Shown here piece by piece: positions 11,701 through 22,646 of a stretch of DNA of 64,000 nt. Position numbers and translations under genes: made by a program. Position 1 is the stretch's first letter; each line of letters starts with the position of its first letter. The notes under the pieces were generated by a model that was not told the DNA's origin, did no database searches, and was given only the letters and a program-made list of their open reading frames with translations. The DNA comes from Dugong dugon (taxonomy: Eukaryota > Chordata > Mammalia > Sirenia > Dugongidae): assembly GCA_030035585.1 (NCBI GenBank), contig CM057482.1, positions 59,152,828-59,216,827 on the forward strand, read 5' to 3'.

Positions 11701-12531
11701 TCATAACTATCAATGCACAAAACCAAACAGATAAGCTAGATAACTGGGATCTTCTAAAAATCAAACAACTGTGCTCTTCAAAAGACTTCACCAAGAGTCA
11801 AAAGAGAACCTACAGATTGGGAAAAAATTTTTGGACAGTACAAGTCAGACAAAGGTCTAATTTCCGTAATATACAAGAAAATCCAAGACCTCTACAACAA
11901 AAAGACAAATAATCCTATTAAAAAATGGGCAAAGGAAATGAACAGACACTTCCCCAATGAAGACATCCAAATGGCCAACAGACACATGAGGAAATGCTTG
12001 CGATCACTAGCCGTTAGAGAAATGCAAATTAAAACCACAATGAGATACCATCTCACCCTGGCATTACTGGCAAGAATCAAATACCCTGGAAATAAATGTT
12101 GGAGGGGCTTCGGGGAGATGGGAAATCTTATGCACTGCTGGTGGGAATGCAAACTGATACAACCATTTTGGAAAATGATATGGCCCTTCCTCAGAAAGCT
12201 AGAAATAGACATACCATTCAATCCAGCAATCCCACTCCTAGGAATATATCCTAGAGAAATAAGAGTCATCACTTGAATAGACATACGGACACTTATGTTC
12301 ATGGCAGCATTGTTCACAAGAGCAAAAAGATGGAAACAACATAGGTGCCCATCAACAGATGAATGGATAAACAAACTATGGTACATACACACAATGGAGT
12401 ACTACACGATGAGAAAGAACAATGATGAACCTGTGAAGCATCTCATAACATGGATGAAACTGGAGGACATTATGCTGAGTGAAATAAGTCGATCACAAAA
12501 GGACAAATATTGTATGAGACCTCTATTGTAA
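8714..12531 (+). pseudogene. L1 ORF2 (endonuclease + reverse transcriptase), disrupted
   Basis: This is a near complete ORF2 frame of about 1,270 codons. The N-terminal APE-like endonuclease runs from about 8714 to 9420 (N-V-N-G-L, G-D-F-N, S-D-H-N). The catalytic L-Q-E-T-H-L reads L-Q-K-T-H-L near 8835. The reverse transcriptase has an intact F-A-D-D at 10809-10820, and a C-terminal segment ends RPLL before TAA at 12529-12531. Lesions seen are a TAA (9506-9508), a 1-bp loss in an A-run near 9525, a 1-bp loss near 10117, a 2-bp loss near 11787, and a TGA at 12274-12276 replacing an expected Arg CGA. Segments 8714-9508, 10254-11912 and 11938-12531 stay largely open. It is dead as a protein source but young compared with its host L1. 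Confidence 0.92.
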
Positions 12532-13719
12532 AAACCCATGAAAAAGTTCACACACAAAATGTAACAAACTTTGTTGGTTACCAGGGATGGGAGGGGTAGC
12601 GGTGGGGAATGCTAAATAGGCAATAGATAAGTGGTATCTTGGGTGAAGGGTGAGACAGTACACAGTACAGGGGAAACTAGCACAACCTGTACAAGGAAAG
12701 GTCATGGAAGCCCCATAGACACATCCAAACTCCCTGAGGGACTGAGTTGCTGGGTGGAGGGCTCTGGGGACCATGGTCTCGGGGAACATCTAGCTCAATT
12801 GGCATTACACAGCTTATAAAGAAAATGCTCTACATTCTACCTGGTGGGTAGTGTCTGGGGTCTTAAAAGCCTGTCAGCGGCTGTCTAGGATACTCCACTG
12901 GTCTCATCCCTTCAGGAGCAAGGGAGAATGAAGAGAACAGGATACAAGGAAAAGATTAGTCTGAAGGACTAATTGTCCACAGCTACCAAGGCCTCCACCG
13001 GACTGAGTCCAGTACAGCTAGATGGTGCCCGGCTACCACCACTGACTGCTCTGACCAGGATCACAACAGAGGGTTCTGGTCAGAGCTGGAGAAGGATGTG
13101 GAGCAGAATTCTAACTCACACACACAAAGAAAGACCAGATTTACTGGCCTAAAGGAGACTGGAGAAACCTCAAGAGTATGGCCCCCAGACACCCTGTTAG
13201 CTCAGTGGTGAAGTTACCTCTGAGGTTCACTGTTCAGCCTGGGAGTGGACAGCCCCGTAAAACCAAAGGAGACTAATGAGGTACAGGAGTCCAGTGGCAA
13301 GGGCCAGAAGGCAGAATGGGACAAGGAAGCTGGTGATAGGGAACACAAGTTTGAATAAGGATATTGTTGATGTATTGTGAGATTGCTAACCATTGTCATA
13401 GGGCAACGTTTATAGTAACTGTTAAATGAGAAACTATTTTAGAAGTTCTGTAAGCCTTCATCTTAAAGTGAGAATAACAGCACAATTGGAAGAGCGTAGT
13501 CAATGTCACTGAACTGTGTATGTAGAAATTTTTAAAATGGTGTATCTTTGGTTATGTGTATTTTCACCAAAAAAAAAAAAAGTTGAGAATTTAGAGTGTT
13601 AATATGTTGTGGGGTTGTTAACCAATGTCATAAAACAACATGTGTACTACTGTTACATGAGAAACTATTTGTTCTGTAAGCCTTCACCTGAAGTACAATA
13701 AAATATATTTTTAAAAAAA
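12532..13719 (+). other. L1 3'UTR with a duplicated tail module and poly(A) signal
   Basis: This is the non-coding 3' region of the nested L1. The segment at about 13356-13471 (gttgttgatg... to ...cagcac) is repeated in diverged form at about 13592-13702. Between them lies a 'gtagtcaatgtcactgaac ... tttcaccaaaa' block and an A-run. The second module ends with AATAAA (13697-13702) and an A-rich tail. The same X-Y-X' order occurs at 29367-29710. Older single-module copies lie at 37800-37900 and 51420-51653. Confidence 0.85.
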
Positions 13720-13788
13720 TCTAACAGTCAAGGATAATCAGTTAAACATTTTTATTCTGGCCATGTGAATAAAGTAAATGGCTGATAG
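13720..13788 (+). other. Apparent L1 3' transduction (69 bp)
   Basis: This sequence lies between the L1's own A-rich tail and a second tail just before the right target duplication. It is not present after the tail of the sister copy at 29714 and is not part of the interrupted L1. It carries its own AATAAA (13768-13773), 15 bp before the second A-rich tail. The simplest reading is that the source L1 transcript ran past its own signal and used one in flanking DNA. Confidence 0.75.
13768..13773 (+). other. Polyadenylation signal used by the transduced tail
   Basis: AATAAA is followed 15 bp later by the final tail (aaaaaaataaataaataaa) of the inserted L1. Its spacing is right for having directed 3' processing of the transcript that was inserted. 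Confidence 0.65.
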
Positions 13789-13804
13789 AAAAAAATAAAT
13801 AAAT

Positions 13805-13816
13805 AAACAGCCTGCT
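13805..13816 (+). repeat. Target-site duplication, right copy
   Basis: aaacagcctgct duplicates the last 12 bases of 4791-4803. The old L1's ORF2 resumes directly afterwards (actggtacaac...). Confidence 0.9.
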
Positions 13817-14985
13817 ACTGGTACAACAACAGATACATGGACAAATGGAACAGAGTTGAGATTCCAGACATAAATTCATACACCTATGGGCAGCTGATAT
13901 TTGACAAAGGCCCAAAGACCATTAATTGGGGAAAAGATAGTCTCTTTAACAAATGGTGCTGGCATAACCGGATATCCATCTGCAAAAAACTGAAACAAGA
14001 CCCATATCTCACAGCATGCACAAAAACCAACTCAAAATGGATCAAAGACTTAAATATAAAATCAAAAACTATAAAGATAATGGAAGAAAAAACAGGGACA
14101 ATGCTAGGAGCCCTAATACGTGACATAAACGTAATACGGACCATAAGTAACAATGCACAAGCACCAGAAGAGAGATTAGATAAATGGGGGTTCCTAAAAA
14201 TCAAACACTTATGCTCATCAAAAGACTTCACCAAAAGAGTCAAAAGACAACCTACAGACTGGGAAAAAAGCTTTGGCTACAACAAATTTGATCACCATCT
14301 AATCTCTAAAATCTACAAGATACTGCAAAACCTCAACAACAAAAAGACAAATAACCCAATTAAAAAATGAGCAAAGGATATGAACAGGTACTTCACCAAA
14401 GAAGGTATTCAGGAGGCTGACAGACACATGAAGAAATGCTCACAATCATTAGCCTTTAGAGAAATGCAGATCAAAGCTACAATGAGATATCATCTCACCC
14501 CAGCAAGGCTAACATTAATCCAAAAAAACACAAAACAATAAATGCTGGAGAGGTTGTGGAGAGACCAGAACACTTATACACTGTTGGTGGAAAGGTAAAA
14601 TGGTACAACCACTTTGGAAATCGATTTGATGCTTCCTTAAAAAGCTAGAAATACAAGTATCATACAAGCTAGCTATCCCGCTCCTTGGAATATATCCTAC
14701 AGAAATAAGAGCCGTCACACGAACAGATATATGCACACCCATGTTCATTGCAGCATTGTTCACAATAGCAAAAAGATGGAAACAACCTAGATGCCCATCA
14801 ACGGATGAATGGATAAACAAATTATGGTATATCCACACAACGGAATACTAAACAACGATAAGGAACAACGACGAAGCCATGAAACATAACATGGAGGAAG
14901 CTGGAGGTCATTATGCTGAGTGAATTTAGTCAGTCACAGAAGGACAAATATTGTATAAGACCACTATTAGAAGAACTCAAGAAAA
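13817..14985 (+). pseudogene. L1 ORF2 C-terminal part of old L1 number 1
   Basis: The C-terminal region of ORF2 is open from 13837 to 14370 (MDKWNRVEIPDINSYTYG... to ...NNPIKK) and then carries stops and shifts. The region around 14530-14860 still reads as the cysteine-region and C-terminal tail of L1 ORF2 when compared with 12070-12531. It is disconnected from its N-terminal half by 9 kb of inserted L1. Confidence 0.87.
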
Positions 14986-15946
14986 GGTTTAAACACAAAA
15001 GAAAACATTCTTTGATGGTTACGAGGGTGGGGATGGAGGGTGAGGGTTATTTACTAACTAGATAGTAGATGAGAATTATCTTAGGTGAAGGGCAGGACAG
15101 CACCCACTACAGGGGAAGTCAGCACAACTGGACTAAACCAAAGCTAAAAAGTTTCCTGAATATAATCAAACACTTTGAGGTACAGAGTAGCAGCAGTAGG
15201 GGTCTGGTTACAATGCTTTCAGGGGACATCTAGGTTAACTGGCATAACAAAGGTTATTAAGAAAATGTTCTGCATCCTATTTTGGTGAGTGGCATCTGGG
15301 GTCTTAAAAGGTTGCATGTGGCTGTCTAATGTGCATCCATTTGTCCCAACCACCTAGAGTAAAGGAGAATGAAGAACACCAAAGACACAAGGAAAGTAGT
15401 AGCCCAAGAGACAGAAAGGGCCACATAAACCAGAGACTTCATCAGCCTGAGTCCAGAAGAACTAGATGGTGCCTGGCTACCACCAATGACAGCCCTGATC
15501 GGGAACACAACAAGAGTACTGGATGGAGCAGGAAAAAGGTGGGGTTCAGAACTCAAATTCTAGTAAGAAGAGCAGACTTAATGGTCTGACTGAGACTGGA
15601 GGAACCCCGGAAGGCATGGCCCCTGGATTCTCTATCAGCCCAGAAATAATACAATTTCCGAGGCCAACTCTTCAGACAAGGATTGGACTGGACTGTGGGA
15701 CATAAAGTGATACTCGTGAGGAGTGTGCCTCTTAGCTCAAGTAGATACAGAGACTAAATGGGCAGCTTCTGTCCAGAAGTGAGATGGGAAGGCAGAGAGG
15801 GTTAGGAGCTGGTTGAACGGATATGGGAAATCAGGGGTGGAAAGGAGGAGTCTGTTGTCACAGTATGGGCAGAGCAATTAGGGTCACATAACAATGTATG
15901 TATTAATTTTTGTATAGAAAAAATATAAAAAGTAAAGCAAAAAATG
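13817..15946 (+). mobile_element. Old L1 number 1, 3' part (end of ORF2, 3'UTR)
   Basis: This continues the L1 interrupted at 4803. It holds the end of ORF2 (to about 14985) and then a 3'UTR collinear with 34876-35871 of the second old L1. The last part is shorter than in that copy and ends in an A-rich stretch near 15920-15946, without the expected clean AATAAA tail. Confidence 0.9.
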
Positions 15947-17135
15947 TTTTCTGACTTCAAATCATTCCCACTTGAAATATTTTAATATTTGATGCAAACA
16001 TGTACTGAATATTCCAAATAATTTCTCCTTTACTTTCTTTAGTTTCTTTACAACATACTCACTATAAATAACAGTTAGAGGTAATACCTGAAAATATTGT
16101 TAGTAGCTCAAATATTTGATGCTCAAAGTGTTGGGGAGCCCAAGACCACCCCCAGGTTCAGTGATTCACTAGGAAGGCTCATGTTTATGTTTGTTGCTGT
16201 GGAGTCAATTCTTACTCATGGTGATGCCATGTGTGCAGAGTAGAACTTCACACAACAAAACAGAGGACTCAGCATATGGTCATACTCAGGACTACAATTT
16301 ATTACAGATAAACGATACAAAGGAAAATCAGCAAAGGGAAAAGCACATGTTCAGAAAGCAAAGTTCAGGGAAACCAGGCATCAGCTTCTAGAGTGGTCTC
16401 CCAGGGGAGTCACACAGGACATGCTTAATTCCTCCAGCAAGCAGTTGTGACAACTCATGCGAAATGTTATCTACCAGAAAAGCCCTTCAAAGACTCAATG
16501 CCCAGGGTTTTTACTAGGGTTGGTGACATAGGCACCCTCTGCCAGGATGCACCAAGATTCCAGACTCCCAGAAGAAAAGCTGGTGTTCAGCACAAAGCAC
16601 ATTTTTTGTAGTCTAGGAATGGTGAACTACTGTTACCAGTTAGGCAGTGGGGGGATCCCTCCTGAGACCAAATTCCTAGATGCCAACCAGGGGCCACCTT
16701 GCCAGCAGGCCTCCCAGAGGACAGTAGTCAGGCCTGCTGTGTGAACTGTTTTCTAAGCAATGTTCCTAAAGCCCAATTTCACACAGAGTCAAAGTCTGCA
16801 GCCATAAAGTTTGAGAAGATTGCTGTTCACTCTCTCTGTCTGGAGGTAGGGCCTCTAGGAATCATCCACAGTATATTTGATTTGGGGACATGCCAACTGT
16901 TCACCTATACACAACGTTAGTCATAGGTGGCATAATTACAAACATCTTCATTGGTAAAGATAATCCTTATTCTTTAAACTCACGGGTGGCCCTGTTGGGA
17001 ATCAATTAGGAATGTAAAAGTTGTAATTAAGACCTAATCTGTGACTCGAATAATCAATAGTCATTATTTATTACATTACAGAAAATTTAGAAACCAACTG
17101 TCTATGGTTTTCCTAATGGAGAAGTGATTGTATGG
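15947..17135. other. Mostly single-copy intronic DNA
   Basis: I see no gene here. Apart from a partial AfroSINE at 16186-16250, the stretch has no recognisable repeat or long open frame. Confidence 0.55.
16186..16250 (-). mobile_element. AfroSINE fragment
   Basis: The motif gtggagtcaattcttactca followed by tggtgatgccatgtgtgcagagtagaa is the reverse complement of an AfroSINE 3' body. The rest of the element is missing. Confidence 0.65.
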
Positions 17136-17201
17136 TGTTATGGATTGAATTGGGTCCCCCAAAAATATGTGTTGTAAATTCTAACTTCTATGCCTGTGGT
17201 T

Positions 17202-17342
17202 GGAGCCTTGCTTGCTCAGTGGTTAAGAGCTTAGCAGCTCAAATCCACCAGACACTCCTTGGAAACCCTATGGGGCAGTTCTACTCTGTCCTATAGGGTC
17301 TCTATGGATCGGAACTGACTCTGACAACAGGTTTCGTTTTTG
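17202..17342 (+). mobile_element. AfroSINE nested in LTR
   Basis: It carries the tRNA-like head (gctcagtggttaagagctta) and the body (tccttggaaaccctatgggg, cctatagggtctctatgg), and it ends in a T-rich tail. It is flanked by an 11-bp exact target duplication, tgcctgtggtt (17191-17201 and 17343-17353). Confidence 0.93.
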
Positions 17343-17633
17343 TGCCTGTGGTTATAATCCCCACATATAATCCCACTTGCGAATGAGTCATTTTTGTTAT
17401 GTTAATGAGATAGGAGTAGTGTAGAACATGTTTTCAGTCAGTCTCTTACAAAATATAAAAAGAGCAGATTAGAGAAGCAGAGATGGGGGAAAAGAGATGC
17501 CAAGCCACATGAAGATAGCTCAGGAGCAGAAGCTAAAAGAGACAAGGACCTTCCTCCGGAGCCTACAGAGAGAAAAACCTTCTCCTAGAGCCAGCACCCC
17601 GAATTCAGACTTCTAGCCTCAATTGTGAGAAAA

Positions 17634-17811
17634 GAGCCCTGGTTGCCCAGTGGTTAAAGCGCTCAGTTGCTAACTGAAAGATCCTTGGGAGAAAGATGTG
17701 TCAGTCTGCTTCTGTAAAGATTTACAGCCTTGGAAACCCTGTGAGGCAGTTCTACTTTGTCCTGTAGGGTCACTAAGAGTTGGAATCAACTCCACAGCAG
17801 TGGGTGGGTTA
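17634..17811 (+). mobile_element. AfroSINE nested in the same LTR
   Basis: It begins gagccctggttgcccagtgg and ends near a shortened tail. It is flanked by aattgtgagaaaa (17621-17633) and aactgtgagaaaa (17812-17824), a 13-bp duplication with one mismatch. It contains a short internal insertion relative to the family around 17690-17725. Confidence 0.9.
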
Positions 17812-17888
17812 AACTGTGAGAAAATAAATTTGTTAAAGCCACCCACTTGTGGTATTTCTGTTACAGCAGCACTAGATAACTAAAGACA

Positions 17889-20596
17889 TGTGGTGACTCT
17901 CTCAGGACCCTGACCTTCTTCCAATCCGGCACCCGAAGGACAGCTTCAGGCAGCTCTGGGCAGTGCCTTCCATAAGCATCTTACTCTCCCCCATCCCCGC
18001 TGGGTGCCTGCTGGATACCCGGTGCACACGCCAGGGTCAGAGGTAGATGCTGTTTCCATCTCCATCCAGCGGCTAGTGCCCAGAGGCAGGCAGGAAGTGA
18101 TCAGAGCACATCTGTCCCTGAGGAGGCGCAGAAAGAAATGCCCTGGCCAGTGGCAGGGACGGGCAAGAGCAGGAGATGCCAGGGGGCATCTAAACCTGGT
18201 GGGGATCTAGACCGGGAGGAAACAGCACCTCACAGGTGCATGTGGCCCTGACAGCCCTGTCACGGGTACTGACAGGTGGCTGCAAACTAGCAGGGCACAG
18301 GGGTCCAGGATCCAGGAGAATGCAGCTTGGTGACCCTTCCTCAGCATGGATCCTCTTCCCCAGGCCCTGTGGCATCCCTGCTTCCCACCCTGACCTCATC
18401 CTGCATCCCCCGCCCTTCTTCGGTGAGGCTTCTCTTGGACACCCAGCCCCCAGCAGGCCCTGTGACTGACCCCCAGCCAGCTTTGCCCTAGTCTCCAGGG
18501 AAGGCAATCAGCCAGGACTGGAGGAGTTGATGAAAACCCATTTCTATTTTAGCTTCACAATGCACGACATGAATTTATGCAGTAGATTTGCATTCTGAAT
18601 TATAATATACTTAAAGAAATGAATGTTTTTGCTTCTCAACCCCAGGCTACCAGCAGTCGTGAGTAGAGTGGACTGCAGAGAGAGCCAATCTGGAGCACCT
18701 GTGTAAACATGCATTATCTGCAAAACCATAATCAGGGAAGTATCTACATAGGCCTGAAAGAGTCTGCACTGATGTCCCACAAAACCTTAAGCAAGCCTCT
18801 AACTTAGCTTTTCTCAACTGATGAGTTACAGTTTTCTGGGAGACAGCAAGAACTATCCCCCAGATAAAGCATTCTTGGGACATCAGGTGCACCATGTACT
18901 GGGCATCATGTACTAGTGAAAGTGTTGTTTCCTTTCATACTTACAACAGCATGAGGAAACAGCAACCCATTACTTATCCCATTTACAAATGAGGGCACTG
19001 AAGCACAGAGAGGTCAAGTAACCTTCCAGAGGGTACACAGCAAACAACAAGGCAACGATTAAAGGCCAAGGCAGGGCCCTTGACTAATCCACTGTATGAT
19101 ACTAACCAGGGCCAGCCTGCACTAGGAAGGTGAGGGGGTAGGTACCGAGGAAGGTGCAGGCAGCTCACAGGACCCAGGCTAGGGATGCACCTGCATCTGC
19201 CTCTCCGCTCACCCTCTTCTGGCATCGCTGACTATTCCTCTTCTCTATGCCTGTGGGAAGCAAGGTCAAGCAGTCTAACTCCACCTTCCCAGAGAGGGAC
19301 TTAGCCTGGCCAGCCTGCCCCTTCACCAATCACCTGTCAGTCTCTTGCAGTGGGAGTAGCCTGGTCAGTTCCCAAGGAAGGCAGGCCAGTGGGCAGGCAG
19401 CTCCCTCAAGATAAGCTACTAAGGTGTCCCAGGTTTGACTGAGTAGAACAGTGCTCCCCTTGAAGATTCACAATGCACATGAGCCTATTCAACACTCAGA
19501 GGAGTTTTGCAGGAACTAGAAACCTGTTTTCCTGTCTGGTTAACCTGGTTTAACCAGACATTTCCCAAACTTATCTGAACATAAAATATTTGCTTTGTGA
19601 TTCTTCTACATACAAAGACAACACGATTCCAGGTTGGAAGATCTGCTCTCATGCATGGGTAGTGCCCTCCACTTCATCTCCTTGTGACATTCCACGCCCC
19701 TTTAGGAAAAGGGCTGCCTCAGGTGGCTCTACACGCTGCACGGAGTCTTGCCCACAGAGTGAGTGACAGAGAGAGAAAAAGGCCTCTCATGAGATGTGTG
19801 CTTTACAGGAAGATCCCACAGTCTATTTAACAGTGTATTAAATGCTGCTTTATTCTCTATGGATGTGGAAAAAGATAATAAGACGCTAAACCATGCACAT
19901 TTGACAATAATAAAGAACAAGAAATTGAATGTAGGAAATAATGAAGAAAACACACAATGCTAAAGGAGCTGAAAAGCCAAGAATTGAGGAAATTGAAACC
20001 TGATTTAATTCTTTTAAAATGCAAGATGAAATGGCAAGAATTTTAAAAATCAATTAAATGGAGTTTTGAAAGGAAGACCCTGGCACTCAGAATAAGTCTG
20101 AGTTTATTATAGTAAAAGCAGTTTCAGGATTATACCACTTCCACAGAATGTACTATTGGATATTTTCTTTATTCCTTATGATTCTCACGAATCATTTAAG
20201 GAAAAAAAATTAAGTTGAGAAAAACACAAAGGAATTAATTATGTTGCTGTGGATTTGCTCATAATGTCTAGCTTAATAGAAGGTAGAAACAAAGCAATTT
20301 AAATTCTGGAAAGTGAGAACATTTTACTGTAAGCTTAGTGGAATACTCATCAAATATTAAAAGAAACTAAGAGCTGAATGTACAGATACTTGAAATAAGC
20401 AATCACATTGCTATTGCTTTAATCAGGAGGAAATTAATTTTTTTTAAATTACTTTTAAATTACGTCTTTTAAAATGCAGATTCAAGTTTCTGAAATTTGT
20501 TTTCCTTTCATTTTTTGTTTTTTACAAACTGATATTAGATTTTCCACGTCTCTTTATATAAAGAAACCAACATACTTCAAAGTATGGTTACTTTAC
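17889..20596. other. Mostly single-copy intronic DNA
   Basis: I find no supported gene. Short open frames at 18004-18210 and 18190-18507 have no recognisable domains and lie in GC-richer DNA. A MIR fragment is listed separately at 18925-19080. Confidence 0.5.
18925..19080 (+). mobile_element. MIR SINE fragment
   Basis: The run catttacaaatgagggcactg followed by aagcacagagaggtcaagta is the conserved core of mammalian-wide MIR elements. The copy is old and diverged. Confidence 0.75.
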
Positions 20597-20772
20597 CAGT
20601 TGCCCATAAGTCAACTCAGACTCATGGCACCCCCATATGTATCAGAGTATCACTGTGCTCCATATGGTTTTCAATGGTTGATTTTTCGGAAACAGATTTC
20701 CAGGCCTTTCACTGAGGTGCCTCTGTGTGGATTTTAACCACCAACCTATGATCACACCACCCAGGGACTCCA
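20597..20772 (-). mobile_element. AfroSINE
   Basis: This is the reverse complement of the family. It has the tail motif (ttgcccataagtcaactcag), the variant body with ccatatggttttcaatggttg, and the head ending in ccacccagggactcc. It is diverged. Confidence 0.85.
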
Positions 20773-21991
20773 AAAGAATGGTTAGTTATTGGATAAGATG
20801 GTCTACAGGACAAGGTACTACTTTTACTGTAAATTCTATCACTATAAATAGACATGATTTTCCTGGACTCATCTTTATACTTCCAATTTGATTATTTTTC
20901 TTAAATTTGATTTATTTTCCCACAGCCAGGGTTGTGGAATAGAAAAAGTGACCTGAATGTAGGAAAAGTGAGGTTGAAGCAGATAAAATAATTTAGAACC
21001 TAGATTGTAATTAGGTTGTTTCTGCTCTTGGTCCCCCCAAGTCCTCAGGCCCTACCAGGCCTGAGTGCTGAAGTCGGTCCTGTTCTGCAGGGCTGCTCTC
21101 TAGGCCAACCTTCCCATCTGGGACCCTCAGTATCAATGATCCCATGTGTGTTCACGCTGAACTCCAAATTCTCCTAAGGACATGAGCTAAGTAGTGGGTC
21201 TCCAGACCCGGGCTAAGCTGGAACACTTCCTCTGTCCTCCTCCCATGCCTGCACCCAGCACATTGGCTCTGCCATTCCTGAAGCAGGCTGCTGGGAGGGA
21301 AGTGGCAAAAACTGTGCACTTTTCACCTCTGTGAGCTCTTGAAGCCACACTGTACATCTCAGAAGAAAAAAAAAAAGAGGTTAGCGGAGAAAAGCAATTT
21401 CCACACAAGCATTCAGCTAGTGCTTGTAAACTCCTTAAGTGCTGCCATGTGCTGCCAAAGGCTCTCAAGGTCCAGACAACTGCAGGCTGGTAAAAATCAT
21501 GGTGCTTTCAAGCTGACTATAATTTCAAACAATCCATGTTATGAAAAATATTCATCAATCATGATTGTAGAAAATAAAACACGGATTTATTTGGGACAAA
21601 CTCCTACTCAGAGTAACCCATAGTGAGGAGGAGGCTGGGGTGGCTGGAAGCCTGACTGGGGTCTCGTGCTTGAAGGAAGAGACCTGGTTCTCCCAGCATC
21701 CAGGAAGAGCACAGGCCACACCAGGCTCCATTGTTGCCCTGCACCCCAGACTGCCACCAGAGAAGGGCCACACCTGGGAAAACAGACGGTCCTGCTGAAG
21801 TGGTCACTGATGTGGTTACTAAGACGATTACTGACATGGTTACTGATGTGTTTACTGACTGGACACAAAGCTAAGAGTGGCCAAGAGAGTCCCTAAGGGA
21901 GGGAGAAAGACCAAGATTCAGATCTGAACAGGCAGTGCCCACTGAGTGGAGAGTGAAGCAAGAATAAGAGGCCCATAGCAAAGGTGGCAGC
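20773..21991. other. Mostly single-copy intronic DNA
   Basis: No gene or clear repeat is seen. A short imperfect repeat of gttactgatgtg-like units occurs at 21800-21860. Confidence 0.45.
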
Positions 21992-22185
21992 AGTCTTTGG
22001 GTGGTGCAAATGTTTAAGCACTGGACTACCAGCTGAAAGGCTGGCTGTTCAAACCCACCCTCAGAAGAAAGACCTGGCAATCTATTTCCAAATTGTCAGG
22101 GCCTTGAAAATTCCACAGAGCACAATTCTACTCTGACACACATCGGGTCACTATGAGTCAGAATTGACTCCATGAAAACTGGTTT
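21992..22185 (+). mobile_element. AfroSINE (long variant)
   Basis: It has the head tttgggtggtgcaaatgttt, a middle with agaaagacctggcaatct, and the 3' body gtcactatgagtcagaattg. This is the longer AfroSINE type containing the 'tctactctgacacaca' segment. Confidence 0.85.
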
Positions 22186-22646
22186 TTTACCTTCTACCCA
22201 GTGCTTCCTCTGTGTCTAGCACTGTGCTAAATGCTGTGCATGCACTCTTTCTGGGTGAAGGAGCAACTGTGTCCTGAACGAGGAGCCCAGCAGCCCTTAA
22301 AAGGTCACTGGAGCAAGAAGTTATGCAGCCCTCTGAGGGCCCCTGGAGGCCAACTCTGAGATAATGCTGACCCCCGGAGACACGGATGCTGATCTCCAAA
22401 CTGAGGAGTTATCAGAGTCAGATGACAAATGGAACTTTGATCTGTGATTCCCTTAGTATACAATCAATGGAACACTGATCTAATCCCTTTGTTATTTCTC
22501 CAGTTCTTCAGTGCGTAGTGGGAATAGATGAATCAACAGAAAGTAGAATCACCACATTGGTTTTTTGATAAGTGGAATGTGGGCCATGATATAGGAGAGT
22601 GAAGTCCAAACCCTCCAGCTTAACTCTAGCTGGTAAATCAAAGCAG
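22186..22646. other. Intronic DNA with a MIR-like fragment
   Basis: Positions 22197-22250 (ctagcactgtgctaaatgct) match the end of a MIR element. The remainder shows nothing recognisable. Confidence 0.45.

Larger units (their letters stand above)
4804..13804 (+). mobile_element. Full-length L1 (9.0 kb) nested in old L1 number 1
   Basis: This is a complete LINE-1. It has a 5' end with a YY1-like site, a long 5'UTR with tandem units (4804-7262), ORF1 (7263-8270), ORF2 (8714-12531), a long 3'UTR and a polyadenylation region. An extra 69 bp after its own tail looks like a 3' transduction, followed by a second A-rich tail (13789-13804). It is bounded by a 12-13 bp target duplication. ORFs are broken by few lesions compared with the surrounding L1, so it is clearly younger. 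It cannot encode functional proteins as read: there are in-frame stops in both ORFs and about three frameshifts in ORF2. Confidence 0.95.
17136..17888 (+). mobile_element. Solitary LTR, MaLR/ERVL-like, with two nested AfroSINEs
   Basis: It begins tgttatggattgaattgggt and ends actagataactaaagaca, with an AATAAA at 17823-17828. It is the same family as 61856-62262 and, reversed, 55846-56146. Two AfroSINEs (17202-17342 and 17634-17811) are inserted, each with its own target duplication. Removing them leaves an LTR of about 400 bp. No retroviral coding region is attached. The family resembles mammalian MLT1-type LTRs; the exact name needs a repeat library. Confidence 0.8.

Noticed and set aside
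10254..11912. A 552-codon open frame with reverse transcriptase motifs, possibly a host gene
   Set aside because: It is the RT and C-terminal part of L1 ORF2 with an intact FADD motif, sits between frameshifts inside a target-duplicated L1, and has no separate promoter or splice structure.
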